DNA from: an uncultured Prevotellaceae bacterium
Lineage (GTDB): Bacteria; Bacteroidota; Bacteroidia; Bacteroidales; Bacteroidaceae
Assembly (NCBI GenBank): GCA_945865175.1
Contig: CAMBDA010000010.1
Location: 1-64,000 of the forward strand
Length of the DNA stretch: 64,000 nucleotides
Direction: 5' to 3'
Shown here: positions 43,273 through 52,259 of the stretch, one piece after another
Layout: the number at the start of each line of letters is the position of its first letter
How positions within the stretch are numbered: the stretch's first letter is position 1
The notes under the pieces: generated by a model
Databases searched by the model: none
What the model was told of the DNA's origin: nothing
Seen by the model: the letters and a program-made list of their open reading frames with translations, nothing else
Translations under genes and position numbers: made by a program

Positions 43273-44276
43273 TGTGCATTGTCGTTATAGAGAAGTTGAA
43301 GAATGCTTTGCCCCACGGCCTCCAGCACGTTGGGGTCGATGTTCTCAGGTGTGTCGTTGACGGTGTGCCATGTGGGACCGAAGCTGCTGGGGCCGTCAGT
43401 GAAATGGGGCACGATGTCAAGACAAGGAATACGGGCCAGACGATTGACGTTCACATGGTCGTCCATCAGCCATGCACCTTCGGTGCGGGGAAAGAAGTGG
43501 CTGTAGCCAATCTGGGCGGCCAGTTGCCACAGCATGTCCACCACAGGACCCGCAAACTCCTTGGAAACCATCTCCTGGGCAAAGGTGCAGCCACGCCCAC
43601 CCACCATGTCCATGAGAATGCCGTAGCGTGCCATGTAGCCTTCTTCACGTGCCTTCTGGGCCCACATCCTGGAACCCAGACACCATGTATCGTCACTGTC
43701 GTATTCGTCCTCAGCCCATCGGGGTGTACCCATATCCTCGGCATCAAAGCACACAAAGTCGATACCTGTCCGGATGGGCTGCTGCTGCATCAAGCGTGCC
43801 ATTTCCAGCATCACGGCCACCCCACTGGCTCCGTCGTTGGCTGCCGGCACGGGCGTGCGGTGGTTTGCTTCTTCAGGGTCATTATCGGCCCATGGACGAC
43901 TGTCCCAATGGGCACAGATGAGCAGACGGTCAGGATTCTCCACATTGAGGCTGGCTATGATGTTGGTGGCTTTTATTGCAGATCCGTCATAGAGCGTCAC
44001 GTTGCCCTGCTGGAGCCTCACCTGGGCACCGTACTGCCGGAACTTGTCCACGATATACTCCATACATTGCTGATGGGCCTCGCTGCCTGTGACACGTGGC
44101 CCGAAGTGACATTGCGTCCTGATGCTGGCCATGGCACTGTCAGCCACAAAACGGGGACAGGGTGCCAGCGCGATGGTGTCTGTCCGCTTGACAGCCTGCT
44201 GCGTGCGGCCCTTGCAGCCTGCTGCCAGCACCATCACCAAGCATCCACACAGAACATAGATTATACTTTTCTTCAT
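43269..44276 (-). CDS. M28-family peptidase / glutaminyl cyclase-like lipoprotein
   Basis: From MKKSIIYV the product is 335 residues with a lipoprotein signal ending LAAGC (Cys21). The catalytic domain has the zinc ligands HWDSRPWAD, ANDGASGVAVMLEMAR, CFDAEDMG and DDHVNV. This arrangement matches bacterial glutaminyl-peptide cyclotransferases and aminopeptidases of family M28. The 75 bases of frame upstream are untranslated. It is anchored in the envelope and probably modifies or trims peptides there. Confidence 0.85.
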   Translation of the reverse strand: MKKSIIYVLCGCLVMVLAAGCKGRTQQAVKRTDTIALAPCPRFVADSAMASIRTQCHFGPRVTGSEAHQQCMEYIVDKFRQYGAQVRLQQGNVTLYDGSAIKATNIIASLNVENPDRLLICAHWDSRPWADNDPEEANHRTPVPAANDGASGVAVMLEMARLMQQQPIRTGIDFVCFDAEDMGTPRWAEDEYDSDDTWCLGSRMWAQKAREEGYMARYGILMDMVGGRGCTFAQEMVSKEFAGPVVDMLWQLAAQIGYSHFFPRTEGAWLMDDHVNVNRLARIPCLDIVPHFTDGPSSFGPTWHTVNDTPENIDPNVLEAVGQSILQLLYNDNAQ

Positions 44277-44307
44277 AGGCTTTTTATCATTGATTACTGT
44301 TTGTTGG

Positions 44308-46107
44308 TTATACACTATAAGGCGACTGTGTACTACCGTGCTGTACGGCATCCATCACCCGGAGAAAATTACCGCCCCACAGCAGGCGCAAGTCATCCTC
44401 TCCATATCGTTCGGCCAACAGTCTGCGGGTGACATTGATAAGCTCCGAGGCAGAAGCTACTCCCCTGACGCCACCATCACCGTCGAAATCGGTGCCAATG
44501 CCGACATGCTCAATACCCATTACCTTTACAAAGTGATTGATATGAGCCACAACATCGCGTATGGTTGCCTCTCCACTGGTGCGCAGAAATCCGTTGTAGA
44601 AGGTCACCTGTGCCACTCCATCCTTTTGGGCAAGCGCTCTCAGCTGGTCATCAGTAAGATTGCGCGGATGATTACACAGGCACCGGCTGCTACTGTGGCT
44701 GCACACGATAGGAACGCGGCTTATATGGAGTGCGTCATAGAAACTGTCTTCAGCCGCATGGCTCATGTCCACCATCATGCCCAACTGGTTCATCCGCTCA
44801 ATCACCTGCTGCCCGAAGGCACTCACACCCCCATGTTCAGATTTCCCCCTGGCCGAGTCACAGATATCATTGTCGCCGTTGTGGCATAAGGTCATGTACA
44901 CCACATCCCTTTGCCTGAAATGAGAGATCAGGCCCAGGTCGTTCCCAATGGCATATCCGTTCTCAATACCCTTGAAGATACTGTGGAGTCCCAGTCGCTT
45001 GTTGGCCATGGCCATGGCTGGCGTGGCCGCAGGTGCCAGGGTGGGGCAGGCCTCCACCATACTGTCAATCTGGTCAAGGATATAATCGGTGTGAAGGCGT
45101 ACCTGCTCATACGCCTTGGCATTGCGCTCGCCCTGGGGCAGATAGGCTACCATAACAGTGGCATCCAGACGTCCTTCGTCCATCTTGTGGGCATCCACCA
45201 GCGCTATGTCGGTACGGCTGGAAATGAGCCTGGCAGGTGAGAGGCTTTCCTGCTGTGCCTTGTCCAAACACATAGGCGTATCGCAATGGCTGTCGAGCGT
45301 AAGGATGTGCTCATGCACCTGACGGGCCTGGGCAAAGGAGCGGGCTTCGTCCACCAGCCATCTGAAGAGGGATATCATGCTGGTGTCACCCTGAAGAATA
45401 AAGCATTCGGGATGCCATTGTACGCCCAGAACACTCTTGTAGCAAGTGCTCTCCACAGCCTCTGTCACTCCGTCATCAGCTGTGGCACACGGGCGCAACA
45501 GGGGGCCAAAGGTTCTGACAGCCTGATGGTGGAACGAGTTGACGGCTATCCTTTCCTGCCCCTCCATGATGTGCTGGAGCAGGCTGCCCTCCGTTATCTG
45601 CACATGATGTGAAGCCACGTGGCGGGGCATTTGCTGGCTGTGCTTGATAAGCGAAGGACCGTCATACTGGCTGCCAAGGTCCTGCCATACGGTACCACCC
45701 AGTGCACATGCCAGCACCTGTATGCCACGGCAGATGCCAAGGATGGGGACCTGACGGTCGTAAGCCATACGGGTGAGCAGCAGTTCCGGCATGTCTCGCT
45801 CGGGACACACACCTCCCAAGCCCGGCACGGGCTGTTCGCCCAGCAGGAGGGGATTGAGGTCACCTCCCCCCGACAGCAGGATTCCATCCAAACGGTCAAG
45901 CAGGTTTGTCATAGCATGCTCGTCGCTGAAGGGAGGCACCACCACGGGTATGCCACCCGCTTCCACCACCGATCGATAGTATCCCTCGCCCAGTTCGCAG
46001 CCTTTTTCCCCATAGTTGCCTGTGATGCCAATCAGGGGCTTTCGCTGACAAACAGGCGGCCGACCCACGGCCTGATTGTACTGTTCTGTCCAGGGAGCCT
46101 TGTTCAT
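44308..46107 (-). CDS. Glutamine-amidotransferase-like (PuuD/C26) fused to membrane dipeptidase (M19)
   Basis: From MNKAPWTEQYNQAV the product is 599 residues with two enzyme domains. The first (about 24-250) is a gamma-glutamyl-GABA hydrolase-type class I amidotransferase with Cys126 in ILGICRGIQ and the His232-Glu234 pair in VQWHPECF. The second (about 268-590) is renal-dipeptidase-like with zinc ligands H274/D276 (LDSHCDTP), E382 (GIENG), H450 (DMSHAA) and H471 (CSHSS), plus GTDFDGDGG. All key residues are present in both. It could hydrolyse gamma-glutamyl and other dipeptides in one protein. There is no signal peptide. Its start overlaps the Lrp gene's stop by 4 bp. Confidence 0.88.
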   Translation of the reverse strand: MNKAPWTEQYNQAVGRPPVCQRKPLIGITGNYGEKGCELGEGYYRSVVEAGGIPVVVPPFSDEHAMTNLLDRLDGILLSGGGDLNPLLLGEQPVPGLGGVCPERDMPELLLTRMAYDRQVPILGICRGIQVLACALGGTVWQDLGSQYDGPSLIKHSQQMPRHVASHHVQITEGSLLQHIMEGQERIAVNSFHHQAVRTFGPLLRPCATADDGVTEAVESTCYKSVLGVQWHPECFILQGDTSMISLFRWLVDEARSFAQARQVHEHILTLDSHCDTPMCLDKAQQESLSPARLISSRTDIALVDAHKMDEGRLDATVMVAYLPQGERNAKAYEQVRLHTDYILDQIDSMVEACPTLAPAATPAMAMANKRLGLHSIFKGIENGYAIGNDLGLISHFRQRDVVYMTLCHNGDNDICDSARGKSEHGGVSAFGQQVIERMNQLGMMVDMSHAAEDSFYDALHISRVPIVCSHSSSRCLCNHPRNLTDDQLRALAQKDGVAQVTFYNGFLRTSGEATIRDVVAHINHFVKVMGIEHVGIGTDFDGDGGVRGVASASELINVTRRLLAERYGEDDLRLLWGGNFLRVMDAVQHGSTQSPYSV

Positions 46108-46610
46108 GCGTCCTCCGTTTCGTCGAGCGAGATGGGCTTGCTCTCCTCCCGCTGTTGTCCGATGGGTACTTCCTTCTTGATGCTCTGCTTCAGCGAGATG
46201 AGGGTTTCGGTGGCAATGACACCAGGTATCTCCTGCAATCGGTTGTTGAGCAGCTCCATCAGGTGGGCGTTGTCGCGAGCATATAACTTGATGAGCATGG
46301 TGTAGGGTCCGGTGGTGAAATGGCATTCCACGATTTCGGGTATCTTGCAGAACTCCTTCACCACAGTCTTGTACATGGAGCCCCTTTCCAGCGTGATGCC
46401 CACATAGGTACATGTGTTGTAGCCCAGGCTCACAGGATTCACGTGGTAGCCCGACCCGACAATCACTCCCATATCGATGAGGCGCTGCACGCGCTGGTGG
46501 ATAGCGGCTCTGCTCACGCCACATTCCTGCGCCACATCCTTGAATGGGATTCTGGCATTGCAGGAAATGATTTCTAGTATCTTCTTGTCCAAATTGTCAA
46601 TCTTTTCCAT
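46104..46610 (-). CDS. Lrp/AsnC-family transcriptional regulator
   Basis: From MEKIDNLDKKILEIIS the product is 168 residues with an Lrp helix-turn-helix (RIPFKDVAQECGVSRAAIHQRVQRL, shown by key part) and a RAM ligand domain (EIVECHFTTGPYTMLIKLYA). It is the first gene of the unit and overlaps the dipeptidase fusion, so it probably controls that gene in response to an amino acid. Confidence 0.88.
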   Translation of the reverse strand: MEKIDNLDKKILEIISCNARIPFKDVAQECGVSRAAIHQRVQRLIDMGVIVGSGYHVNPVSLGYNTCTYVGITLERGSMYKTVVKEFCKIPEIVECHFTTGPYTMLIKLYARDNAHLMELLNNRLQEIPGVIATETLISLKQSIKKEVPIGQQREESKPISLDETEDA

Positions 46611-46748
46611 TGTAGAAAGCATGTGTTTTGTGTAAAAAAGCAAGCAAAAATAGACAATTTATTTCAAATATCACCCAAAATTGCAATAAAAAAGACACCA
46701 AAACCGAAATTTGGTGTCTTTTTGTTCGAATTACGAAGAAAAATCACA

Positions 46749-47648
46749 TTATTTCTCTATGCTCAGCAATTCTACAGTGAACACCAGTGTGGAGAACGGC
46801 GGAATCTTTCCCTGTTCCCTGTCACCATAGGCCAGCTGCTGAGGCACGTAGAGCTCCCACTTGCTTCCTACAGGCATCATGCACAGCGCCTCGGTCCATC
46901 CCTTAATCACCTGGTTGCAGGGGAAGGTTACGGGCTTGCCATGCTTGAAGCTACTGTCAAACACCGTGCCGTCGATGAGCCGTCCTTCATAGTTCACCTT
47001 CACCTTTTGTGTGGGCTGTGGCTTTTCACCCGTTCCCATGGTGATGACCTTGTACTGCAGACCGGAGGGTGTGGTCTGTACGCTGTCCTTCTTGGCATTG
47101 AGCTTGAGGAATTCCTCACCGGCCAGACGGTTGGCACCATACTTCTTCTCCATCTTCACATTGTGGTAGTAGTCCATCTGCTTTCTTACAAGTTTCTGGG
47201 TACTGTCCATGGTGATGTACATGTTGGCCTGCATGATGCCGTCCTTGAAGCCGTCCACGAAACGCTGCTTCACCAGCACCTGTACCGAGTCGTCAATCTG
47301 CCTGTTGGCAGCCGGCAGTATCTGGTTTTCCAACTGCGCCCTTATCTCTATGCCAGCCAATCGTGCCTTTTCCTTCTTGTCGGTCTCGGTGAGGGCCATC
47401 TGTTCAAAGCCCTTCATGAAGTCGTCCATGTAGGTGGTGTCAATGCCCATCCGCTGCGACAAATATAACTTCAGACCCTGGGTGTTGGCCTTTCCATAGG
47501 CATAGCTGAATGTGTCCACACTCACGGTATCCACCTTCACCTGCTCAACGGCCTTTCCCTTCTTCTTGGAAGTCTTCTTGCCGGCGGCCTGTGCGGTGAT
47601 GCACAGGCCTGCCAGCAGAGCGAAGCATAGTATGCTGATACGCTTCAT
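46749..47648 (-). CDS. Exported FKBP-type peptidyl-prolyl isomerase, soluble periplasmic
   Basis: From MKRISILCFALLAGLCITAQA the product is 299 residues. An N-terminal signal peptide and a lysine-rich stretch (GKKTSKKKGK) are followed by an FKBP_N-like helical dimer domain (about 60-190) and an FKBP catalytic domain (about 195-299; VNYEGRLIDGTVFDSS, VIKGWTEAL). It isomerises prolyl bonds during folding of exported proteins. It is the third gene of a three-FKBP tandem. Confidence 0.88.
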   Translation of the reverse strand: MKRISILCFALLAGLCITAQAAGKKTSKKKGKAVEQVKVDTVSVDTFSYAYGKANTQGLKLYLSQRMGIDTTYMDDFMKGFEQMALTETDKKEKARLAGIEIRAQLENQILPAANRQIDDSVQVLVKQRFVDGFKDGIMQANMYITMDSTQKLVRKQMDYYHNVKMEKKYGANRLAGEEFLKLNAKKDSVQTTPSGLQYKVITMGTGEKPQPTQKVKVNYEGRLIDGTVFDSSFKHGKPVTFPCNQVIKGWTEALCMMPVGSKWELYVPQQLAYGDREQGKIPPFSTLVFTVELLSIEK

Positions 47649-47658
47649 TGCTGCGGGA

Positions 47659-48525
47659 TTACTTTTCGATGCTGATGAGCTCAATCTTGAAAATCAAGCA
47701 TGAGAAAGGCTTGATGAGGCCGGCTTCGCGGTCGGCGTATGCCTGGTCCTGAGGAATATAAACCTTCCAGGTGGAACCTACGGGCATGTGGGTGAGTGCG
47801 TTGGTCCATCCGGGGATTACCTGGTTGCAGCGGAAGGTAGTGGGTTCGCCACGCTTGTAGGTGCTGTCGAAGATGCTGTCGTTGATGAGTTTGCCCTCAT
47901 AGTTCACTTTCACGCGGCTGGTGTCGGCGGGAATCTCGCCCTTACCCTCGGTGATTACCTCATAGTATACACCGTTGTCCAGTTTCTGGATGCCTTCCTT
48001 CTTGGCAATCTTGGCCATGTATTCCTCACAGGCCTTCTTGTTGTCACCATACACCTTTTCCATGTGCTGGCTCTTTACGACCTGCATCTTGGCCTGTGCC
48101 ATCTGTCCGGCTTCCTCGGTGGTCATGAGGCCGTCCTTCTCCAGCGTACCTGCCACGAATCCGGCCATGAAGTTCTTGTGGCTGATGGTCTGGGTGCTGT
48201 CCTCGCCGAACAGTTCGTTATTGATGCCCTTCTCCATCTGCAGTATCTGCTGGCCAATCTGCACACCGGCATAGTAGGCTGCGGTCTTCTTGTCATCGCC
48301 GGCGCTGGCACCGTCGTTCAGGCCCTTTACAAACTCGTTGATATAGGCCGTGTCCACACCCATGCGCTGTACCAGGTACTGCTTCAGGCCCTGTGTCTGT
48401 GCCATACCAATGGCATAGCTCAGGGAGTCTACATCATTCTTCATGTCGGCCTTGGGAGTGCTGTTTCCGCAGGCAGACATCAGGGCTGCCAGAGCGGCAG
48501 CAAAGATAAAACCAAACTTCTTCAT
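47659..48525 (-). CDS. FKBP-type peptidyl-prolyl isomerase, lipoprotein
   Basis: This 288-residue FKBP has a lipoprotein signal ending LMSAC (Cys19), an N-terminal helical domain (about 30-165) and an FKBP domain (about 185-288; VNYEGKLINDSIFDST, VIPGWTNAL). Apart from the anchor it is the closest relative of the gene at 46749 and lies 11 bp upstream of it. It acts on the periplasmic face of a membrane. Confidence 0.88.
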   Translation of the reverse strand: MKKFGFIFAAALAALMSACGNSTPKADMKNDVDSLSYAIGMAQTQGLKQYLVQRMGVDTAYINEFVKGLNDGASAGDDKKTAAYYAGVQIGQQILQMEKGINNELFGEDSTQTISHKNFMAGFVAGTLEKDGLMTTEEAGQMAQAKMQVVKSQHMEKVYGDNKKACEEYMAKIAKKEGIQKLDNGVYYEVITEGKGEIPADTSRVKVNYEGKLINDSIFDSTYKRGEPTTFRCNQVIPGWTNALTHMPVGSTWKVYIPQDQAYADREAGLIKPFSCLIFKIELISIEK

Positions 48526-48554
48526 TGTAACTTTTTGTTTAGATAATTGATTGT

Positions 48555-49139
48555 TTATAATACATTTAATAGTTCTATGTCAAAAACCAGGGTGCTGTAG
48601 GGAGGTATGCTGGATCCTGCACCGCGCTCTCCGTAGCCCAGCAGATAGGGGATGTACAGACGGTGCTTTCCGCCCTCCTTCATCAACTGCACGCCTTCAG
48701 TCCATCCGGCAATCACCTGGTTGAGTCCGAACACGGCAGGTTCACCGCGCTTGTAGCTGCTATCGAAGACTGTGCCGTCGATGAGCTTTCCCTCATAGTG
48801 GCAGCGCACCTGGTCGGTGGCCTTGGGACTCTTGCCGCTTCCCTCGGTGAGTACCTCATACTGGAGTCCACTCTTGGTGGTCACCACACCTTCACGCTTA
48901 CCGTTCTCCTCCAGGAACGCCTTACCCTGGCTGATGGCCTTCTGGGCATTCTCCTTTTCCTTCTCTTGAAAATACTTGTTGAGCAGGGCCTGTGCATCGG
49001 CCGCACTCATGGCAGTGGAGCTGCCTTCCATCACGTCGCGGATACTCTGGGTGAAGTCGTCGATGCTGAACTCCTCAATGTTCATACTTTTGAGCTGATG
49101 ACCGATTCCCAGCCCCAGTGCATAACTGATTTTATTCAT
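48555..49139 (-). CDS. FKBP-type peptidyl-prolyl isomerase, cytoplasmic
   Basis: From MNKISYALGLGIGHQL the product is 194 residues with no signal peptide. An N-terminal dimerisation segment is followed by an FKBP domain (CHYEGKLIDGTVFDSS, VIAGWTEGVQLM, YGERGAGSSIPPYSTLVFDIEL). The longer frame to 49172 is excluded by the -7 box at 49169-49177. It is the first of three adjacent FKBP genes, predicted cytoplasmic. Confidence 0.88.
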   Translation of the reverse strand: MNKISYALGLGIGHQLKSMNIEEFSIDDFTQSIRDVMEGSSTAMSAADAQALLNKYFQEKEKENAQKAISQGKAFLEENGKREGVVTTKSGLQYEVLTEGSGKSPKATDQVRCHYEGKLIDGTVFDSSYKRGEPAVFGLNQVIAGWTEGVQLMKEGGKHRLYIPYLLGYGERGAGSSIPPYSTLVFDIELLNVL

Positions 49140-49168
49140 AAATAAATATAATAATATATAATTCGGGC

Positions 49169-49177
49169 GCAAAATTA
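49169..49177 (-). promoter_or_regulatory. Promoter -7 element of the FKBP operon
   Basis: TAATTTTGC on the minus strand lies 30 nt before the first FKBP start. Divergent to it, TATTTTTGC at 49222-49230 serves the sirtuin gene. Confidence 0.6.
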
Positions 49178-49221
49178 GTGCTTTTTATTTATTCCGTGCC
49201 TATACTTTTTGTTTTTTTTGC

Positions 49222-49230
49222 TATTTTTGC
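49222..49230 (+). promoter_or_regulatory. Promoter -7 element of the sirtuin operon
   Basis: TATTTTTGC lies 20 nt before the sirtuin start. It is preceded by T-rich sequence with no clear -33 box. Confidence 0.55.
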
Positions 49231-49250
49231 GCTAATTATACATAGTTACT

Positions 49251-49958
49251 ATGAGAAAAGTGGTTGTTTTGACAGGAGCGGGCATCAGTGCCGAAAGCGG
49301 TATCAGCACTTTCCGCGACAATGGAGGACTGTGGGAGAAGTATGACATCCAAGAGGTGTGTACCCCCGAAGGATGGGCCAGAAACCCACAGCTAGTGACG
49401 GATTTTTACAACGAGAGGCGCATGCAGCTCATGGACACCCAGCCCAATCTGGCCCATCGGCTGGTGGCACAACTGGAGAAGCGGTTCAATGTGACGGTAA
49501 TCACGCAAAATGTGGATGACCTGCACGAACGTGCCGGCAGTTCCCATGTACTGCATCTGCATGGCGAGCTGATGAAGGTGACAAGCAGCCGCCAGCCCAA
49601 CAACCCCCGCTATGTGCGCACGCTCGATACCGGCCATCTGCAAGTGAAGATGGGCGACCTGGCAGCCGACGGCAGCCAGTTGCGTCCCTTCATCGTGTGG
49701 TTTGGTGAGGCTGTGCCCCTTATCGAGGAGGCCTGTGCCATCAGTTCAAAGGCCGATATCTACCTCATCATCGGTACAAGCCTCAACGTGTACCCTGCTG
49801 CAGGACTCACCAGCTTTGTACCCGACACATGCCCCATCTATCTCATCGACCCCAAACCCGTGAAATGGAACAGCAGCCATCGTTTCACCCAGATTGCAAA
49901 AGGAGCCTCTGCCGGCATGCAGGAACTCATGCAGATGCTGGAGGCAGAAACGGAATGA
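49251..49958 (+). CDS. cobB: NAD-dependent protein deacylase (sirtuin), zinc-cysteine-less type
   Basis: The 235-residue sirtuin has GAGISAESGI (9-18), TQNVDDLHERAG (85-96), catalytic His104 (LHLHGEL), and the Y53-x-x-R56 pair (FYNERR) that in SIRT5 and CobB accepts succinyl or malonyl lysine. The four zinc cysteines expected between residues 110 and 145 are absent: that stretch contains none. Bacteroidetes class III sirtuins often lack them. It is predicted to deacylate protein lysines. It starts a plus-strand run with the nucleoside kinase and Fur genes. Confidence 0.88.
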   Translation: MRKVVVLTGAGISAESGISTFRDNGGLWEKYDIQEVCTPEGWARNPQLVTDFYNERRMQLMDTQPNLAHRLVAQLEKRFNVTVITQNVDDLHERAGSSHVLHLHGELMKVTSSRQPNNPRYVRTLDTGHLQVKMGDLAADGSQLRPFIVWFGEAVPLIEEACAISSKADIYLIIGTSLNVYPAAGLTSFVPDTCPIYLIDPKPVKWNSSHRFTQIAKGASAGMQELMQMLEAETE

Positions 49959-49983
49959 CACATAACCAAACATACGAAGGACA

Positions 49984-51642
49984 ATGGCAAACAATCTGAA
50001 GATAAGGTGCCGGAACACCCGGACTACCATCAACGTACCCCTGGGGAGTTCGCTCCACGAAGCCTATGACATAGCCGGCATCCACATGGACTACGGCCCT
50101 GTGGCCGCCATGGTCAACAACAAGGTGCAGGGACTCAATTACCGTCTGTATAACAACAAGGACGTGGAGTATCTCAGCCTCCTGTCGCAGGCAGGCATGA
50201 ACACCTATGTGCGCACGCTTTTCCTTGTGCTCACCAAGGCAGTGGAAGACCTCTATCCCAATGGGCAGCTGCTCATCAGCGCAGCCCTGCCAGGCGGCCA
50301 CTACTGCGAGCTCCGCACCGGCCGGCCTGTGACCTCATCAGACATTTCCTGCATCCGCAAGCGTATGAAGGAAATCATCCATTCGAACATGCCCATCCAC
50401 CGTATCCAGTGCCCCATCGAGGAGGCGATAGAGGTGTTTCGCGAAAAGGGCATGACCAGCAAAGTGAAGCTGCTGGAGAGCCAGGACAACCTGTATACCA
50501 ACTATTACAGGCTGGACAACACCATCGACTACATGTACGGTTGCCTGCTCACCCACACGGGACAGATTCACCTGTTCGACCTCATAGGCTTCTACGACGG
50601 CCTGCTCCTGCGCATTCCCGACCGAAAAAATCCCGGCCGCCTGGAGGAGATGACCGAGCAGACACAGGTGCTTGAGGTCATTCGCGAGCACCACCGCTGG
50701 CAAGAGATTCTGGGTGTACGCACCGTGGGCGACTTCAATGCCGTGGTGGCTGACGGACACTGCAGCGACCTGATAAACGTGAGCGAGGCACTACAGGACA
50801 AGAAGCTCAACAACATCGCCGACAACATTGCCAGCCGGCGTGCACGTCTGGTGCTCATCGCAGGCCCCAGCAGCAGCGGAAAAACCACCACCAGCAAGCG
50901 GCTGGCTATCCTGCTCATGGCCTGCGGATTGCGTACATTCACCATCAGTACCGACGACTACTTTGTGAACCGTGTGGACACGCCCCTCGACGAGAACGGC
51001 GAGTACGACTTTGAATGCATTCAGGCCGTGGACACCGACTTTTTCAACCTCCAGATGAATGCCCTGCTGCAAGGAGAGGAGGTAGAGCTGCCACGCTACG
51101 ACTTCCAGACGGGCCGCCGTGTGTTTGAGGGCCGCAAGCTCCGCATCGGACCCGGCGACGTGATAATCCTGGAAGGCAACCATGCGCTCAATCCCATCCT
51201 TACCCACCAGATTCCCGACGACAAGAAATACCGCATCTTTGTGTCGGCGCTCACATCCATCCAACTCGATGACCACAACAGCATCCCCACATGTGACATA
51301 CGCCTGTTGCGCCGCATTGTACGCGACTACCGCTACCGCGGGTTCTCAGCTCTTCAGACCATCCGCCGACTGCCCAGTGTCACGGCTGGCGAGGAAAAGT
51401 GGATTATCCCCTTCCAGGCGAATGCCGATGTCATATTCAACAGTGCCCTGCTCTACGAACTGGCCGTCATCAAGGACCAGGCCCTCACCATTCTGGAGCA
51501 GGTGAGCGAGCGAGAGGTGGAATATGCCGAAGCCAGCCGTCTGCGCAAGTTCCTTCATTATTTCCGCAGCATACCCGGCGACCAGGTGCCTCCCACCTCG
51601 TTGCTCCGAGAGTTTGCAGGCGGCAGTTCATTCAAATATTAG
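49984..51642 (+). CDS. TGS-domain nucleoside kinase (uridine kinase-like)
   Basis: The 552-residue protein has an N-terminal TGS domain (about 1-65) and a threonyl-tRNA-synthetase-like second domain (to about 230, GGHYCELRTGRPV). Its C-terminal uridine-kinase-type P-loop domain has Walker A GPSSSGKTTTSKR (about 294-306), ISTDDYFVNR and LPRYDFQTGRR. The architecture is widespread in Bacteroidetes and Firmicutes; phosphorylation of uridine or cytidine is the expected activity. Confidence 0.85.
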   Translation: MANNLKIRCRNTRTTINVPLGSSLHEAYDIAGIHMDYGPVAAMVNNKVQGLNYRLYNNKDVEYLSLLSQAGMNTYVRTLFLVLTKAVEDLYPNGQLLISAALPGGHYCELRTGRPVTSSDISCIRKRMKEIIHSNMPIHRIQCPIEEAIEVFREKGMTSKVKLLESQDNLYTNYYRLDNTIDYMYGCLLTHTGQIHLFDLIGFYDGLLLRIPDRKNPGRLEEMTEQTQVLEVIREHHRWQEILGVRTVGDFNAVVADGHCSDLINVSEALQDKKLNNIADNIASRRARLVLIAGPSSSGKTTTSKRLAILLMACGLRTFTISTDDYFVNRVDTPLDENGEYDFECIQAVDTDFFNLQMNALLQGEEVELPRYDFQTGRRVFEGRKLRIGPGDVIILEGNHALNPILTHQIPDDKKYRIFVSALTSIQLDDHNSIPTCDIRLLRRIVRDYRYRGFSALQTIRRLPSVTAGEEKWIIPFQANADVIFNSALLYELAVIKDQALTILEQVSEREVEYAEASRLRKFLHYFRSIPGDQVPPTSLLREFAGGSSFKY

Positions 51643-51645
51643 ACC

Positions 51646-52068
51646 ATGACCAGCGAAGATATTGCCAGCCGCCTGTCGGGCAGAGGGGTGAAGCCCACCG
51701 CCATGCGCATCCTGGTCTACAAGACGCTGATGGACTGCGTGCGTCCCGTCAGCCTCAGGGAAATCGACGACAAGATGGTGACTGCCGAGCGCAGTACCAT
51801 CTTCCGCACACTCACCCTGCTCCTGCAGCAGGGGCTCATCCATGCCATAGAGGATGGCAGTGGGGCAGTACGCTACGAGGTGTGCCACGGCCACGACCAT
51901 TGCAGCCTGGACGACCAGCACGCCCACTTCTTCTGCACCGTGTGCCAGCGCACCTTCTGCCTCCACGACGTGGGCATTCCGCATCCCATGGTTCCGGGTG
52001 GCTTTCATGTCACACAGGTCAACTATCTCCTCAAGGGGATATGTCCTGCCTGCTACAGGGAGATGTGA
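51646..52068 (+). CDS. Fur-family transcriptional regulator
   Basis: The 140-residue protein has a Fur winged helix (KPTAMRILVYKTLMD, RSTIFRTLTLLLQQGLI), a metal-rich hinge (CHGHDHCSLDDQHAHFFC) and two cysteine pairs for structural zinc (CTVCQRTFC, CPAC). It may sense zinc, iron or peroxide; the sequence does not decide. It starts 3 bp after the nucleoside kinase stop, so it is probably co-transcribed. Confidence 0.86.
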   Translation: MTSEDIASRLSGRGVKPTAMRILVYKTLMDCVRPVSLREIDDKMVTAERSTIFRTLTLLLQQGLIHAIEDGSGAVRYEVCHGHDHCSLDDQHAHFFCTVCQRTFCLHDVGIPHPMVPGGFHVTQVNYLLKGICPACYREM

Positions 52069-52186
52069 CGCTGCAAGCCCGGATTCTGCCCTCCACAGAG
52101 GCCTAGCTCATTACCCTTCCCGGTCTTCACAACACGAAAAAACCGGTCGCCACGTCCCTTATGATGCAATATACCCTGATTGTGGT

Positions 52187-52219
52187 ATTGTGGAGTGGAG
52201 GTTATCGTCGTAACTTTGC
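52187..52219 (+). promoter_or_regulatory. Promoter of cysK
   Basis: TAACTTTGC at 52211-52219 has ATTG about 20 nt upstream (52187-52190). It lies 40 nt before the cysK start. Confidence 0.55.
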
Positions 52220-52259
52220 ACCGTCAATCATCAATCAACAACAAAAAAAGTAAAGAATT

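Noticed and set aside
46108..46524. A 139-residue N-terminal extension of the amidotransferase-dipeptidase fusion
   Set aside because: It lies within the Lrp gene in another frame, is low-complexity and Arg/His-rich, and MNKAPW at 46107 overlaps the Lrp stop as ATGA.
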